Source: Luteimonas aquatica (GTDB lineage Bacteria > Pseudomonadota > Gammaproteobacteria > Xanthomonadales > Xanthomonadaceae). From it: a stretch of DNA of 64,000 nt. Position numbers and translations under genes: made by a program. The number at the start of each line of letters is the position of its first letter. Within the stretch, counting starts at the first letter, position 1. The stretch is taken from NCBI RefSeq assembly GCF_022662575.1, contig NZ_JALBFU010000004.1, positions 62,001 to 126,000 of the forward strand. The letters are read 5' to 3'. The notes beneath the pieces were generated by a model. It searched no databases. It had not been told where the DNA came from and worked only from the letters and a program-made list of their open reading frames with translations. Shown here piece by piece: positions 19,517 to 28,761 of the stretch.

Positions 19517-20325
19517 GCACGCAGAGCCTGCCCGCCGCCGCCGACCAGGGCAGCATCGCCCGGCGCAACTGGGTGGCCTACGCCACCATCGTGCGCCGCG
19601 AGGTGGTGCGCATCCTGCGCATCTGGGGCCAGACCCTGGTGCCGCCGGCGATCACCATGACGCTGTACTTCCTGATCTTCGGCGGCCTGATCGGCTCGCG
19701 CGTGGGCAGCATGGACGGCATCCGCTACATGGACTTCATCGTCCCCGGCCTGGTGATGATGAGCGTGATCCAGAACAGCTACGGCAACATCTCCTCCAGC
19801 TTCTTCGGCGCCAAGTTCGGCCGTCACGTCGAGGAGCTGCTGGTCAGCCCGATGCCCAGCTGGGTGATCCTGGGCGGCTACGTCACCGGCGCGGTGCTGC
19901 GCGGGCTGATGGTGGGCGTGATCGTGCTGGCCATCGCCATGTTCTTCACCACGGTGCGGCTGCCGCATCCGCTGGTCACGCTGAGCACGGTGGTGCTGGG
20001 GGCGACCATCTTCTCGCTGGCCGGCTTCGTCAACGCGGTCTACGCCAAGAAGTTCGACGACGTGGCGATCGTGCCGATCTTCATCCTCACCCCGCTCACC
20101 TACCTGGGCGGCGTGTTCTATTCGGTGAAGCTGCTGCCCGGCTGGGCGGAAACGCTCACCCACGCCAACCCGATCTTCTACATGGTCAACGCCTTCCGCT
20201 ACGGCCTGCTCGGCGTGTCCGACGTGCCGTTGCCGGTGGCCTATGCGCTGATGCTGGGCTTCGTGGTGGCGCTGTCGGCGCTCGGCCTGTGGCTGCTCAA
20301 GCGCGGAGTGGGGCTGCGCAGCTGA
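19513..20325 (+). CDS. ABC-2 type transporter permease, YadH-like
   Basis: This 270-aa permease with six hydrophobic helices is encoded directly after its ATPase. An amphipathic N-terminus with the block IVRREVVRILRIW leads into helix 1 (about 35-58). The conserved YadH-type segments VPIFILTPLTYLGGVFYSV and HANPIFYMVNAFRYGLLG lie near the C-terminus. ATG 19513 was chosen because it overlaps the preceding stop and matches the family length; the open frame extends far upstream only as a shadow of the ATPase. Confidence 0.92.
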
Positions 20326-20398
20326 ATGGGCCGCGACGGGTTGACCCCGTTCGCGGATGGGGTACGTTGCAAGCGCTGCCACTACACAGGAGATGACC

Positions 20399-20887
20399 AT
20401 GCGTACGATGTTCCTCGTTGCAGCGGCTCTGGGCACCGCCTTCGCCGCCGGCTGCGCGCCGGCCGACAAGACCCCGGCGGGCGGCGAGCCTCCTGCCACC
20501 GACGCGACCGTCGCACCCGCCGAGGCCAAGATCGGCGGCGACGCGCCCAGCCCCGTGCCGGCCTTCAAGGGCGGCGGCGAGCACTTCAGCATCGACATCC
20601 AGTCGGTGGGCAAGGGCGACCACAAGACCGAACTGGTCTGGGGCAGCGGCAGCTACAAGGCCAGCGGCAACCTGCGCTACAACGGTCCGGTGATGGATGC
20701 GCCGAGCACGTTGATCGTGCTCAGCGGCGAGCTGACCCTGCCCGAGGGCGCGCGTCCGGCGACCGTGGAGATCAAGCGCGAGGAGTGCACCGACGACGCC
20801 GACCGCAAGCACATGCACAGCGTCCAGGTGCACGTGGAGGGCGTGGAGGCCGAGATGCGCGGCTGCGGCGACCTCGCCCAGTATTGA
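20399..20887 (+). CDS. Small lipoprotein of unknown function
   Basis: A 162-aa exported lipoprotein: the signal sequence MRTMFLVAAALGTAFAAGC ends in the lipobox FAAGC with the lipidated Cys near residue 19. After a Pro/Ala/Gly linker, a compact domain of about 100 residues contains two Cys (EEC and RGCG) that may form a disulfide. ATG 20399 was chosen over the ATG six bases earlier because the GGAG site lies 6 nt upstream. I recognise no family. It follows the YadH gene by about 70 nt and may be read from the same transcript. Confidence 0.8.
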   Translation: MRTMFLVAAALGTAFAAGCAPADKTPAGGEPPATDATVAPAEAKIGGDAPSPVPAFKGGGEHFSIDIQSVGKGDHKTELVWGSGSYKASGNLRYNGPVMDAPSTLIVLSGELTLPEGARPATVEIKREECTDDADRKHMHSVQVHVEGVEAEMRGCGDLAQY

Positions 20888-20913
20888 GCGCGGCGCAGCG
20901 AAAGGCCGGACGG

Positions 20914-21864
20914 ATGCGGATACTGGTTCTCGGCGCCGGCGGTACCGGCGGCTACTTCGGCGGCCGCCTCGCCCAGGCGGGCGCCGATGTCGCTTTCCTG
21001 GTCCGTCCGGCGCGCGCCGCGCAGCTGCGCCGGGACGGGCTGCGCATCCGCAGCCCGCTCGGCGATGCCGAGGTGGCGGTGGCCTGCGCCACGGCCGAGG
21101 AACTGCCGGCGCTGGCCGTGCGGCAGCCGTTCGACCTGGTGCTGCTCAGCTGCAAGGCCTACGACCTCGACAGCGCCATCGAGGCGGTCGCGCCCGCGGT
21201 CGGCGCCGAGACCGCGGTGCTGCCGATCCTCAACGGCCTGCGCCACTACGACGCGCTCGACGCCCGCTTCGGCGCTTCGCGCGTGCTCGGCGGCCTGTGC
21301 TTCATCAGCGCGGCGAAAGGGCCGCAGGGCGAGATCCTGCATCTGGGCAAGCCGGCGTCGCTGACCTTCGGCGAACGTGCGCCCGGAACGGGCACGGCGC
21401 ATCTGCGCGCGTTCGACGCGCTGTGCGCGCAGGCGGGCATCGACCGCCTGCACAGTCCGCGCATCGCCCAGGAGCAATGGGGCAAGTTCGCCTTCCTCAC
21501 GGCGCTTGCCGCCGGCACCTGCCTGATGCGCGCGAGCATCGGCGGGATCGTCGCGGCCGAGGGCGGCGCCGCGCTCATGGAAGCGCTGTACCGCGAATGC
21601 CTGGCGGTGGCCGGAGCCGCCGGCGAACCGGTGCCGGCGCAGGCCGCGGACGCCGCGCGCGAAACCCTGACCCGGGCCGGATCGCCGCTCACCGCCTCGA
21701 TGCTGCGCGACCTGGAGGCCGGGCAGCCGGTGGAGGCGGCCCATATCGTCGGCGACATGCTGCATCGCGCGCGCGCCGCCGGCCAGTGTGCGCCGTCGCT
21801 GGCCGCCGCCTGGACCCACCTGCAGTGCTATGAGGCCCGGCGGGCGACGGCCGCGCCGGCCTGA
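20914..21864 (+). CDS. panE: 2-dehydropantoate 2-reductase (ketopantoate reductase)
   Basis: This 316-aa NADPH enzyme of the ApbA/PanE family reduces ketopantoate to pantoate for coenzyme A synthesis. The N-terminal Rossmann motif is LGAGGTGGYFGGRLAQAGAD (residues 5-24). The C-terminal helical domain has the conserved EQWGKFAFL with the catalytic Lys and the LMRASIGGIV region. The start at 20914 immediately precedes the nucleotide-binding strand, as in homologues. Several paralogues of this family exist per genome and some act on other 2-oxoacids, so the exact substrate is not certain. Confidence 0.88.
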   Translation: MRILVLGAGGTGGYFGGRLAQAGADVAFLVRPARAAQLRRDGLRIRSPLGDAEVAVACATAEELPALAVRQPFDLVLLSCKAYDLDSAIEAVAPAVGAETAVLPILNGLRHYDALDARFGASRVLGGLCFISAAKGPQGEILHLGKPASLTFGERAPGTGTAHLRAFDALCAQAGIDRLHSPRIAQEQWGKFAFLTALAAGTCLMRASIGGIVAAEGGAALMEALYRECLAVAGAAGEPVPAQAADAARETLTRAGSPLTASMLRDLEAGQPVEAAHIVGDMLHRARAAGQCAPSLAAAWTHLQCYEARRATAAPA

Positions 21865-21957
21865 TCTTCCCCGCGCGCCTTGCTTGCGCGGCACGGGAGG
21901 CCGCTGCACACTGATGCGCAGGACGTGGGGACGTCCACCAGGGAAAGGGGACACGAC

Positions 21958-22848
21958 ATGTTCGCAAGATGGTTGGCGATCGGCCTGCTGGCCGTGACCG
22001 CGGGCGCCTACGCCCAGCCCGACGAGGGCAAGCTCAAGGCCTTCGTCGACGGCCTGCATTTCCGCAGCGGCGAGATCGCCGTGCCCGAGGCCGACGCGCA
22101 CTTCAAGCTCGACGCCGGCTTCCGCTATCTCGACAAGGCCGACGCCCGCAAGGTGCTGGAGCAGCTGTGGGGCAACCCGCCCGACGAGAGCGTGCTCGGC
22201 ATGGTGGTGCCCAGCGCCGCGCCGCTGGACAGCGAGCAGTCCTGGGCGGTGGTGGTGACGTACTCCGACGAGGGCTACGTCTCCGACGAGGACGCCGCCA
22301 AGACCGACTACGACGCCATGCTCAAGGACCTGCAGGCCGGCACCCGGGAGGAGAACGCCGAGCGCAAGAAGCAGGGCTACGAGACCGTGGAACTGGTCGG
22401 CTGGGCGGTGCCGCCGCGCTACGACAGCGCCAGCAAGAAGCTGTACTGGGCCAAGGAGCTGGATTTCGAAGGCTCGCCGCAGCACACCCTCAACTACGAC
22501 ATCCGCGTGCTCGGCCGTCGCGGCTTCCTCAGCCTCAATGCCGTCTCGGACATGGCCGAGCTGCCGGCGGTGCAGGCCGGCATGCAGCAGCTGCTGCCGA
22601 TGACCGAGTTCGACCAGGGTGCGCGCTACGCCGACTACGACGCCTCCACCGACAAGATCGCCGCCTACGGCGTCGCCGCGCTGATCGGCGGCGGCCTTGC
22701 CGCCAAGACCGGCCTGCTGGCCAAGATCGGCGTGCTGCTGCTGGGCCTGAAGAAGCTGCTGGTCCCGCTGCTGGTGGTGGTGGTGGCCTTCGGCAAGAAG
22801 CTGCTCGGCCTCTTCCGGCGCGAGAAGGCGACCGGCACGGTGCAGTAG
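21958..22848 (+). CDS. DUF2167 family exported membrane protein
   Basis: A 296-aa protein with an N-terminal signal peptide (residues 1-20, cut after AYA), a soluble domain of about 220 residues rich in Asp/Glu and Tyr, and hydrophobic segments near the C-terminus (about 240-258 and 262-282) ending in a basic tail. The FRYLDKADARKVLEQLWGNP and SDEGYVSDEDA blocks match DUF2167 proteins as I know them; their function is unknown. ATG 21958 follows an AAAGGGG site. Confidence 0.82.
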   Translation: MFARWLAIGLLAVTAGAYAQPDEGKLKAFVDGLHFRSGEIAVPEADAHFKLDAGFRYLDKADARKVLEQLWGNPPDESVLGMVVPSAAPLDSEQSWAVVVTYSDEGYVSDEDAAKTDYDAMLKDLQAGTREENAERKKQGYETVELVGWAVPPRYDSASKKLYWAKELDFEGSPQHTLNYDIRVLGRRGFLSLNAVSDMAELPAVQAGMQQLLPMTEFDQGARYADYDASTDKIAAYGVAALIGGGLAAKTGLLAKIGVLLLGLKKLLVPLLVVVVAFGKKLLGLFRREKATGTVQ

Positions 22849-22860
22849 GGGTTGCGCAAG

Positions 22861-23060
22861 CGCCGCGGCGCCGCGGCGCGTCACCCCGGCAGGCGGACGA
22901 ACTCCCGCGCGACGGCCGGCGTCGCGGCGGCCGCCCCGTCGACGGCCGTCGCGCGGGCGTTCTTCCGCCTGCCGGGGTGCCGCGCCGCGGCGCCGCGGCG
23001 CTTCACCCCGGCAGGCGGAAGAACTCCCGCGCGACGGCCGTCGTCGAGGCGGCCGCCGCG
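22861..23060. repeat. Three copies of a ~75-bp module in alternating orientation (tatD 3' end)
   Basis: Copy A (22861-22935) and copy C (22983-23057) are direct repeats with four differences by eye. Copy B (about 22924-23000) is the same module inverted. Neighbouring copies share GC-rich self-complementary joints: GGCGGCCGCC between A and B, and CGCCGCGGCGCCGCGGCG between B and C. Copy C contains the true 3' end of tatD, so A and B are partial duplicates of it. The array can fold into very stable hairpins and may end transcription from both sides. Confidence 0.85.
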
Positions 23061-23794
23061 TCCGCCGTCTCGCCGCGATCGCGCGCCAGCTCCTCGACGA
23101 TGTGCGCCAGGTACATCGGCTCGTTGCGGCGGTGCGCCGGGGCCGGCTTGATCGTGCGCGGCAGCAGGTAGGGCGCGTCGGTCTCGATCATCAGGCGCTG
23201 CGCCGGGATGTGCGGCACCAGCTCGCGCAGGTGCCGGCCGCGGCGCTCGTCGCAGAGCCAGCCGGTGATGCCGATGTGCCAGTCCCGGTCGAGGTAGTCG
23301 AACAGTTCCTCGCGGGTGCCGGTGAAGCAGTGCACCACCGCCGGGCCGAGCCGGCCGTCGAAGTTCCTCATCATCGCCATGAAGTCGGCGTGCGCGTCGC
23401 GCTGGTGCAGGAACAGCGGCTTGCCGGTGTCCGCGGCGGTCTGCAGCTGGCGCTCGAAGGCCTTGCGTTGCGCCGGGCGCGGGGAGAAGTCGCGGAAGTA
23501 GTCGAGTCCGCATTCGCCCACCGCCACGACCTGCGGATGCGCCAGCAGCGCGCGCATCTCGGCGTCGCATTCGTCGGTGTACTCGGTGGCGTGGTGCGGA
23601 TGCACGCCGGCGGTGGCGAACAGCACCCCCGGATGCGCCTGCGCCAGGGCCAGCGCCTTGGGCGAGTGCTCGCGGCTGGCGCCGGTGACCACCAGCTGCG
23701 CCACGCCGGCGGCGTGGGCGCGGGCCAGCACCGCGTCGCGGTCGTGGTCGAAGCTGTCGTGGGTGAGGTTGGCGCCGATGTCGATTAGTTGCAT
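23003..23794 (-). CDS. tatD: TatD-family metal-dependent deoxyribonuclease
   Basis: This 263-aa TIM-barrel hydrolase of the TatD family has 3'-5' exonuclease activity in E. coli and is linked to DNA repair. The metal-binding signature near the start is DIGANLTHDSF, with a central ECGLDYFRD and HQRDAH, and TDAPYLLPR near the end. The start at 23794 (MQLIDIGANL) fits the family. Its C-terminal end (TTAVAREFFRLPG) replaces the usual TTANARRLFGLP-like end and lies in the triplicated module at 22861-23060. It is convergent with the DUF2167 gene. Confidence 0.93.
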   Translation of the reverse strand: MQLIDIGANLTHDSFDHDRDAVLARAHAAGVAQLVVTGASREHSPKALALAQAHPGVLFATAGVHPHHATEYTDECDAEMRALLAHPQVVAVGECGLDYFRDFSPRPAQRKAFERQLQTAADTGKPLFLHQRDAHADFMAMMRNFDGRLGPAVVHCFTGTREELFDYLDRDWHIGITGWLCDERRGRHLRELVPHIPAQRLMIETDAPYLLPRTIKPAPAHRRNEPMYLAHIVEELARDRGETADAAAASTTAVAREFFRLPG

Positions 23795-23869
23795 TGCGCC
23801 AGTGTAAGGGGCGGGCCGCGCTCCCGCTTGCACGTTCCCGCCCGGGGAACCGCGGCCCGCCCTGCGGCG

Positions 23870-25621
23870 TCAGTTCGCCAGCTGGCAGCTCGCCGGCTTG
23901 CTGGAGGTGAACAGCGCGTTGGTCGCCCACTCCGGATGGTCGACGAAGGGATTGCGGTTGCCCTGGAAGCTGTAGATCACCTCGTTGCGCGCGCGCTCAG
24001 CCGCGTCCGGCGGATCGGCCTGGTGCCAGGCCAGCAGTGTCGACAGCAGCCCCATGTAGGCCGGCGAGCTGGACGTGATGACGATCTGGCTGCGGTTGTC
24101 GGTGAGTTCCAGGTCGGGCTCGGACTGGCCGTTGGCGCCGGTGCCGCCCTCGTAGCGGATCGCCATGTACATCACCGCGCGCGCGGTGTCGCCCTTGCGC
24201 TTGCTCCAGGTCTGGAAGGAGCCGCCGTTGCCGTCGGGGCCCTTGAACCAGTTCGACTGCCCGCTGCCGCCGCTGCCGTTGTTCACCTCGGTGGTGCGCT
24301 CGCTGCAGCCGGAGGAGGACGGGCAGTCGGCGTAGGGCTTGTTGCCGCGGTCGGCGTTGTGGCTGGTGTCGCTCAGGTACAGCATGTGCGTGTCGGTGTA
24401 GGGCGCGTTGGGCAGGCCGAGGTCGCCGGTGGCGCTGCCGAAGCCGAGCGAGTTGGGCCAGGTGTGCTCGCGGTTGTAGGTCAGCCCCGAACCGGTGCCG
24501 GCGCGGTCGCTGCCCTTGGCGTAGCTGCGGTTGCGGTAGACGTCGAGCACGCGGCCGCTGTTGTTGGGGTCCTCGTCGGCGATCTCGAGGATGCTCCAGG
24601 TGTTGGTGGTGCCGCCGCTGTAGGGGTAGGCGGTGTGGTCCTTGATGATCTCGTGCAGCGAGCAGCGCAGCTGGCTGGCGCTGCTGGTGTTCACGCGCGA
24701 GTAGTAGTCGCCGCCGCTGCCGCCGTCGGCGACGGTGAAGCCGACCACGGTGTTCTGCGCCGGATGCGCGCCGCCGGCGTCGCTGACCTTGGACGCGACG
24801 ACGGTGAAGGTGCAGCTTTCGCCCGCGTGCAGTGCCGTGCCGGTGGAGGCGGTGATGGCCGTGCCGCTGCCGGGGTAGGTGAGCGACACCGCGCCGGACT
24901 GCGCGCACTGCAGCGTCAGCGCGCCGCTGGCCAGGGTGACGGCCTCGCTGAAGTTGGCGACCAGGTCGCCGGCGGCGGGGAAGCCGCCGCTGCCGTTGGC
25001 CGGCGTGGTCGAGGTCACGCTCGGCGGCGTGTTGGGCGCGGTGGTGGTGAAGGTCTGGCCGTTGTTGCAGGCGCCGAAGGTCTGCGTCGCCGAGCCCTGC
25101 CAGGAGAACTGCGCGTAGCCGCTGCCGCTGCCGGAAAGCTGCAGCGAGGTGCCGGCCGCGGTCGAGCCGGATTCGGACACCGGCAGGTTGACGCTGGTGC
25201 GTCCGGACGCCGGGCCGTTGCTGGCGGTGACCTGGCCTTCGTAGCTGAGGAACTGCACCACGTTGCCGCTGCCGTCGACCAGAGCGATGGCGTCGTTGCT
25301 GCCGTTCTGGATGCCGTTGGTGGGATAGCTGAGCGTGGCGATGCGCACGCTGCCGCCGCAGGTGACGGTGCTGCCGGCCGGCACCAGGTCGTTGTCGTAG
25401 GTGGTGGCCGAGGACGGCGTGCTGCCGTTGTAGAGGTAGATGCGGTACGTGCCCAGGCTCTCGCCGGCGGTGGCGACGACCTCGATGCGCTCGCCGACGT
25501 CGCCGGAGGAGGTGGCGTCGTCGTAGTGGAATTCGTTGATGAACACTTCGGCCCGCGCGGTCGGCAGGGCCAGGGACAGGGCGCAGGCAAGGGCGCCGAC
25601 GGCGAAAGGCGAACGCGACAT
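23870..25621 (-). CDS. Secreted modular endonuclease I (EndA/NucM-type)
   Basis: A 583-aa exported nuclease. The signal peptide covers residues 1-24 (cut after ARA). Residues about 25-165 resemble a lamin-tail-like adhesion domain (VFINEFHYDD). About 185-280 form an Ig-like Big_5 domain (PPSVTSTTPANGS..., FSEAV). The C-terminal ~290 residues are the endonuclease I domain with the catalytic block YNREHTWPNSLGF and the following THMLYLSD and NKPYADC metal/disulfide region. It probably degrades extracellular DNA for nutrition or predation. The start at 25621 has a GGGGAG site. It is divergent from hrpB. Confidence 0.92.
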   Translation of the reverse strand: MSRSPFAVGALACALSLALPTARAEVFINEFHYDDATSSGDVGERIEVVATAGESLGTYRIYLYNGSTPSSATTYDNDLVPAGSTVTCGGSVRIATLSYPTNGIQNGSNDAIALVDGSGNVVQFLSYEGQVTASNGPASGRTSVNLPVSESGSTAAGTSLQLSGSGSGYAQFSWQGSATQTFGACNNGQTFTTTAPNTPPSVTSTTPANGSGGFPAAGDLVANFSEAVTLASGALTLQCAQSGAVSLTYPGSGTAITASTGTALHAGESCTFTVVASKVSDAGGAHPAQNTVVGFTVADGGSGGDYYSRVNTSSASQLRCSLHEIIKDHTAYPYSGGTTNTWSILEIADEDPNNSGRVLDVYRNRSYAKGSDRAGTGSGLTYNREHTWPNSLGFGSATGDLGLPNAPYTDTHMLYLSDTSHNADRGNKPYADCPSSSGCSERTTEVNNGSGGSGQSNWFKGPDGNGGSFQTWSKRKGDTARAVMYMAIRYEGGTGANGQSEPDLELTDNRSQIVITSSSPAYMGLLSTLLAWHQADPPDAAERARNEVIYSFQGNRNPFVDHPEWATNALFTSSKPASCQLAN

Positions 25622-25706
25622 CTGTACTCCCCGGGCAAAAGACTCCAGGAATCTAGCCCAGTTATGTGACACTCGCCATCCGCAACCGCAGCAAGCCCCG
25701 CAGAAC

Positions 25707-28232
25707 GTGAGCGCCGACGCATTCCCCATCGCCGAATTGCTGCCGCGCATCATCGATTCGCTGCGCGCGCACCCGCGGCTGGTGCTGGAAGCGCCGCCCG
25801 GCGCCGGCAAGACCACGCAGGTGCCGCTGGCGCTGCTGCAGGCCGACTGGCTGCAGGGGCGGCGCATCCTCATGCTCGAGCCGCGCCGCGTCGCCGCGCG
25901 CGCGGCTGCCGGCTTCATGGCCGCGCAACTGGGCGAGGCGGTGGGCGAGACCGTCGGCTACCGCATCCGCTTCGAGAACAAGGTCTCCGCGCGCACGCGC
26001 ATCGAGGTGGTCACCGAGGGCATCCTCACCCGCATGCTGCAGGACGATCCCGAACTGGGAGGCGGCGGCCCGCAGGGCGTGGGCGCGCTGCTGTTCGACG
26101 AATTCCACGAGCGCCATCTCGCCGGCGATCTCGGCCTGGCCCTGGCCCTGGACGTGCAGGCCGGCCTGCGCGAGGACCTGCGCATCGTGGCGATGTCGGC
26201 CACGCTCGACGGCGAAAGGCTGGCGGCTTTTCTCGACGCGCCGCGATTGTCCAGCGCCGGCCGCAGTTTTTCGGTGCGCATCGCGCACTTCCCGGCGCGC
26301 CGCGAGGAGACGCTGGAGGCGCAGGCGCGGCGCGCGGTGGCGCACGCGCTCGACGCGCATCCGGGCGACGTGCTGGTGTTCTTGCCCGGCCAACGCGAGA
26401 TCGCCCGCGTGGAGGCGGCACTGACCGGCGGCGATGCGCCGTCGATGCGCGATGTCGCGGTGCTGCCGCTGCACGGCGAGCTTGCGGTCGAGCGCCAGTC
26501 CGAGGCGCTGCGGCCGGACCCGCAAGGCCGGCGCCGCGTGGTGCTGGCCACCAACGTCGCCGAATCCAGCGTCACGCTGCCCGGCGTGCGCACGGTGGTC
26601 GACGCGGGCCTGGCGCGGGAACCGCGCTACGACCCCAACAGCGGATTCGCGCGCCTGGACACGGTGGCGATCTCGCAGGCGTCGGCCGACCAGCGCGCCG
26701 GCCGCGCCGGCCGCATCGCCGAAGGCTGGGCGTACCGCTTGTGGCCGGCCTCGCAGCGGCTCGAACCGCAGCGCCGTCCGGAGATCGCGCAGGTCGAACT
26801 GGCGGGCCTGGCGCTGGAACTCGCCGCCTGGGGCAGCGCGGACCTGCGCTTCGTCGATGCGCCGCCGCGCGGCGCGCTGGCGGCGGCGCACGACCTGTTG
26901 CGCCGGCTCGATGCGCTCGACCAGGGCCATGCCATCACCGCGCAGGGCCGGCGCATGCTGGCGCTGGGCACGCATCCGCGTCTGGCGGCGATGCTGTTGT
27001 CCGCGCGCGATCCGGTCGCGCAGGCCCTGGCCTGCGATCTGGCCGCGCTGCTCGAGGCGCGCGACCCGCTTCGCAACCGGGGCGATGCCCTCGCCGCGCG
27101 CTGGCGCGCGCTGGCCGCGTTCCGCAACGGACGCGCGCCCCCCGACACCAGCCGCGGCGCGCTGGCGGCCATCGACGCCGCGGCTAGGCAATGGCGGCGG
27201 CGCCTGCGCGTGGATTCAGCGCCGCCGTCGATGATCGAGGCGCACGCGCTCGGCGATCTGCTCGCGCACGCCTTTCCCGATCGCATCGCTTACCGTCATG
27301 CCGACGACCTGCGCCGCTACCAGCTCGCCAACGGCCGCATGGCGCGGCTGTTTGAGGACAGTGCCCTGCTCGGCGAACCCTGGCTGGTCGCCAGCGAGCT
27401 GCGCTACGAGGCCAAGGACGCCTTGCTGCTGCGCGGCGCGCCGCTGGACGAGGCGGCGCTGCGCGCGCGCTTCGCGCCGCATTTCCGCGACGGCGACGAA
27501 ACCCGCTGGGACGCCGCGCGCCGCGCGCTGGTCAGCGAGCGCGTGCGCCGCTTCGACGGCATCGTGCTCGACACCCGGCCCGGCGGCCGCGTCGAGCCCG
27601 AGGCCGCCGCGCGCGCGCTCAGCGACGCGGTGCAGACGCTGGGACTGGACGCGCTGCCGTGGAGCGAGGCGCTCGCGCAGTGGCGCGCGCGGGTGCGCAG
27701 CGTGCGCGCGTGGATGCCCGAGCTCGCGCTCCCCGATCTCTCCGACGAAGCATTGCTGGCGACGCGCGAGGACTGGCTGCGCCCCGCCTTCGCCGGCAAG
27801 ACGCGCTTCGACGCGCTCGATGCCGATGCCTTCGCGCAGGCGCTGCGGGCATCGCTGGACTGGAGCCTGCAGCAGCGCATCGACGCGCTCGCACCCGCGC
27901 GCCTGCTGGTGCCCTCGGGCATGGAGCGGCGCATCGAGTACGCCATCGGCGAGGACGGCACGCCGGCCGCGCCGGTGCTGGCGGTGAAGCTGCAGGAACT
28001 GTTCGGACTGGCCGATACGCCGCGCGTGGCCGAGGGCCGCGTGCCGCTGACCCTGCACCTGCTCTCGCCGGCCGGCCGGCCGTTGCAGATGACCCAGGAC
28101 CTGCGCAGTTTCTGGGAACGCACCTATCCGGAGGTACGCAAGGAAATGAAGGGCCGCTATCCCAAGCATCCCTGGCCGGAGGATCCCTGGAACGCGGTGG
28201 CCACGCATCGCGCCAAGCCGCGCGGCAGCTGA
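25707..28232 (+). CDS. hrpB: ATP-dependent helicase HrpB
   Basis: An 841-aa DEAH-type RNA helicase-like protein of the HrpB family; the cellular role is poorly defined. Motif I is APPGAGKTTQ, motif II LLFDEFHERH, motif III MSATL, motif V ATNVAESSVTLPGV and motif VI QRAGRAGR. The HrpB-specific C-terminal domain ends near MTQDLRSFWERTYPEVRKEM then KGRYPKHPWPEDPW, diagnostic of this family. The GTG at 25707 (VSADAFPIAELLP) was chosen since homologues begin at this point; in-frame sequence further upstream overlaps the divergent nuclease gene. Confidence 0.95.
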   Translation: MSADAFPIAELLPRIIDSLRAHPRLVLEAPPGAGKTTQVPLALLQADWLQGRRILMLEPRRVAARAAAGFMAAQLGEAVGETVGYRIRFENKVSARTRIEVVTEGILTRMLQDDPELGGGGPQGVGALLFDEFHERHLAGDLGLALALDVQAGLREDLRIVAMSATLDGERLAAFLDAPRLSSAGRSFSVRIAHFPARREETLEAQARRAVAHALDAHPGDVLVFLPGQREIARVEAALTGGDAPSMRDVAVLPLHGELAVERQSEALRPDPQGRRRVVLATNVAESSVTLPGVRTVVDAGLAREPRYDPNSGFARLDTVAISQASADQRAGRAGRIAEGWAYRLWPASQRLEPQRRPEIAQVELAGLALELAAWGSADLRFVDAPPRGALAAAHDLLRRLDALDQGHAITAQGRRMLALGTHPRLAAMLLSARDPVAQALACDLAALLEARDPLRNRGDALAARWRALAAFRNGRAPPDTSRGALAAIDAAARQWRRRLRVDSAPPSMIEAHALGDLLAHAFPDRIAYRHADDLRRYQLANGRMARLFEDSALLGEPWLVASELRYEAKDALLLRGAPLDEAALRARFAPHFRDGDETRWDAARRALVSERVRRFDGIVLDTRPGGRVEPEAAARALSDAVQTLGLDALPWSEALAQWRARVRSVRAWMPELALPDLSDEALLATREDWLRPAFAGKTRFDALDADAFAQALRASLDWSLQQRIDALAPARLLVPSGMERRIEYAIGEDGTPAAPVLAVKLQELFGLADTPRVAEGRVPLTLHLLSPAGRPLQMTQDLRSFWERTYPEVRKEMKGRYPKHPWPEDPWNAVATHRAKPRGS

Positions 28233-28359
28233 GCCGCGCCGCGCCGCGGGGGCGCGGCCGGGGACCAGCCGGCGTTCATCTTCCGTCGGCATGCTCTAAC
28301 GCCAAGCCAACGCGATTCCTGCCACACTGGCGGCGAATCGGAGCAACGGAGATGAGCCC

Positions 28360-28722
28360 ATGAGCAAGTTCGAATCCCTCACCGGCCGCGCGCTCGAGAT
28401 CGCCGGCAGCGTCGGCGACAGCCTGAAGAAGAGCGTGCCCGATCGCGCCATGAAGTGGGTGGAGACCGGCGCGGCGCTCGGCGCGGTGAAGGCCGGCGGC
28501 CGCGCGGCGACCACGCTGGTGCGGCGCAATCCCGCCGTGGCGATCGCCACCGTCGCCGGAGCGGGCGTGCTCTGGTATCTGGTGCGCCGCCACCAGAAAA
28601 AGAAGGCGCTGGGCCAGCCGATCGACGGCAAGGCCACGCGCATCGAAGCCAGGAAGGCGCCCTCGCGCCCGCGTGCGGCGCGCAAGGACACCGCGCAGGC
28701 CTCGACGTCCTCGGAGAGCTGA
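28360..28722 (+). CDS. Small single-helix membrane-associated protein
   Basis: A 120-aa protein with ATG 28360 preceded by GGAGATGAGCCC. It has an amphipathic N-terminal half, a hydrophobic segment at about residues 65-83 (VAIATVAGAGVLWYLV) and a long basic, disordered C-terminal tail (RRHQKKK... and RPRAARK). No family is recognised. It stands between hrpB and the convergent kinase gene. Confidence 0.72.
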   Translation: MSKFESLTGRALEIAGSVGDSLKKSVPDRAMKWVETGAALGAVKAGGRAATTLVRRNPAVAIATVAGAGVLWYLVRRHQKKKALGQPIDGKATRIEARKAPSRPRAARKDTAQASTSSES

Positions 28723-28761
28723 CGATCCGCGCCGGCGCCGCGATGGCGGCGCCGGCGTGCC

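Noticed and set aside
22881-23930. Gene reading through the tatD repeats in another frame
   Set aside because: The frame exists because copy A repeats the tatD 3' end; the rest is shadow sequence without motifs.
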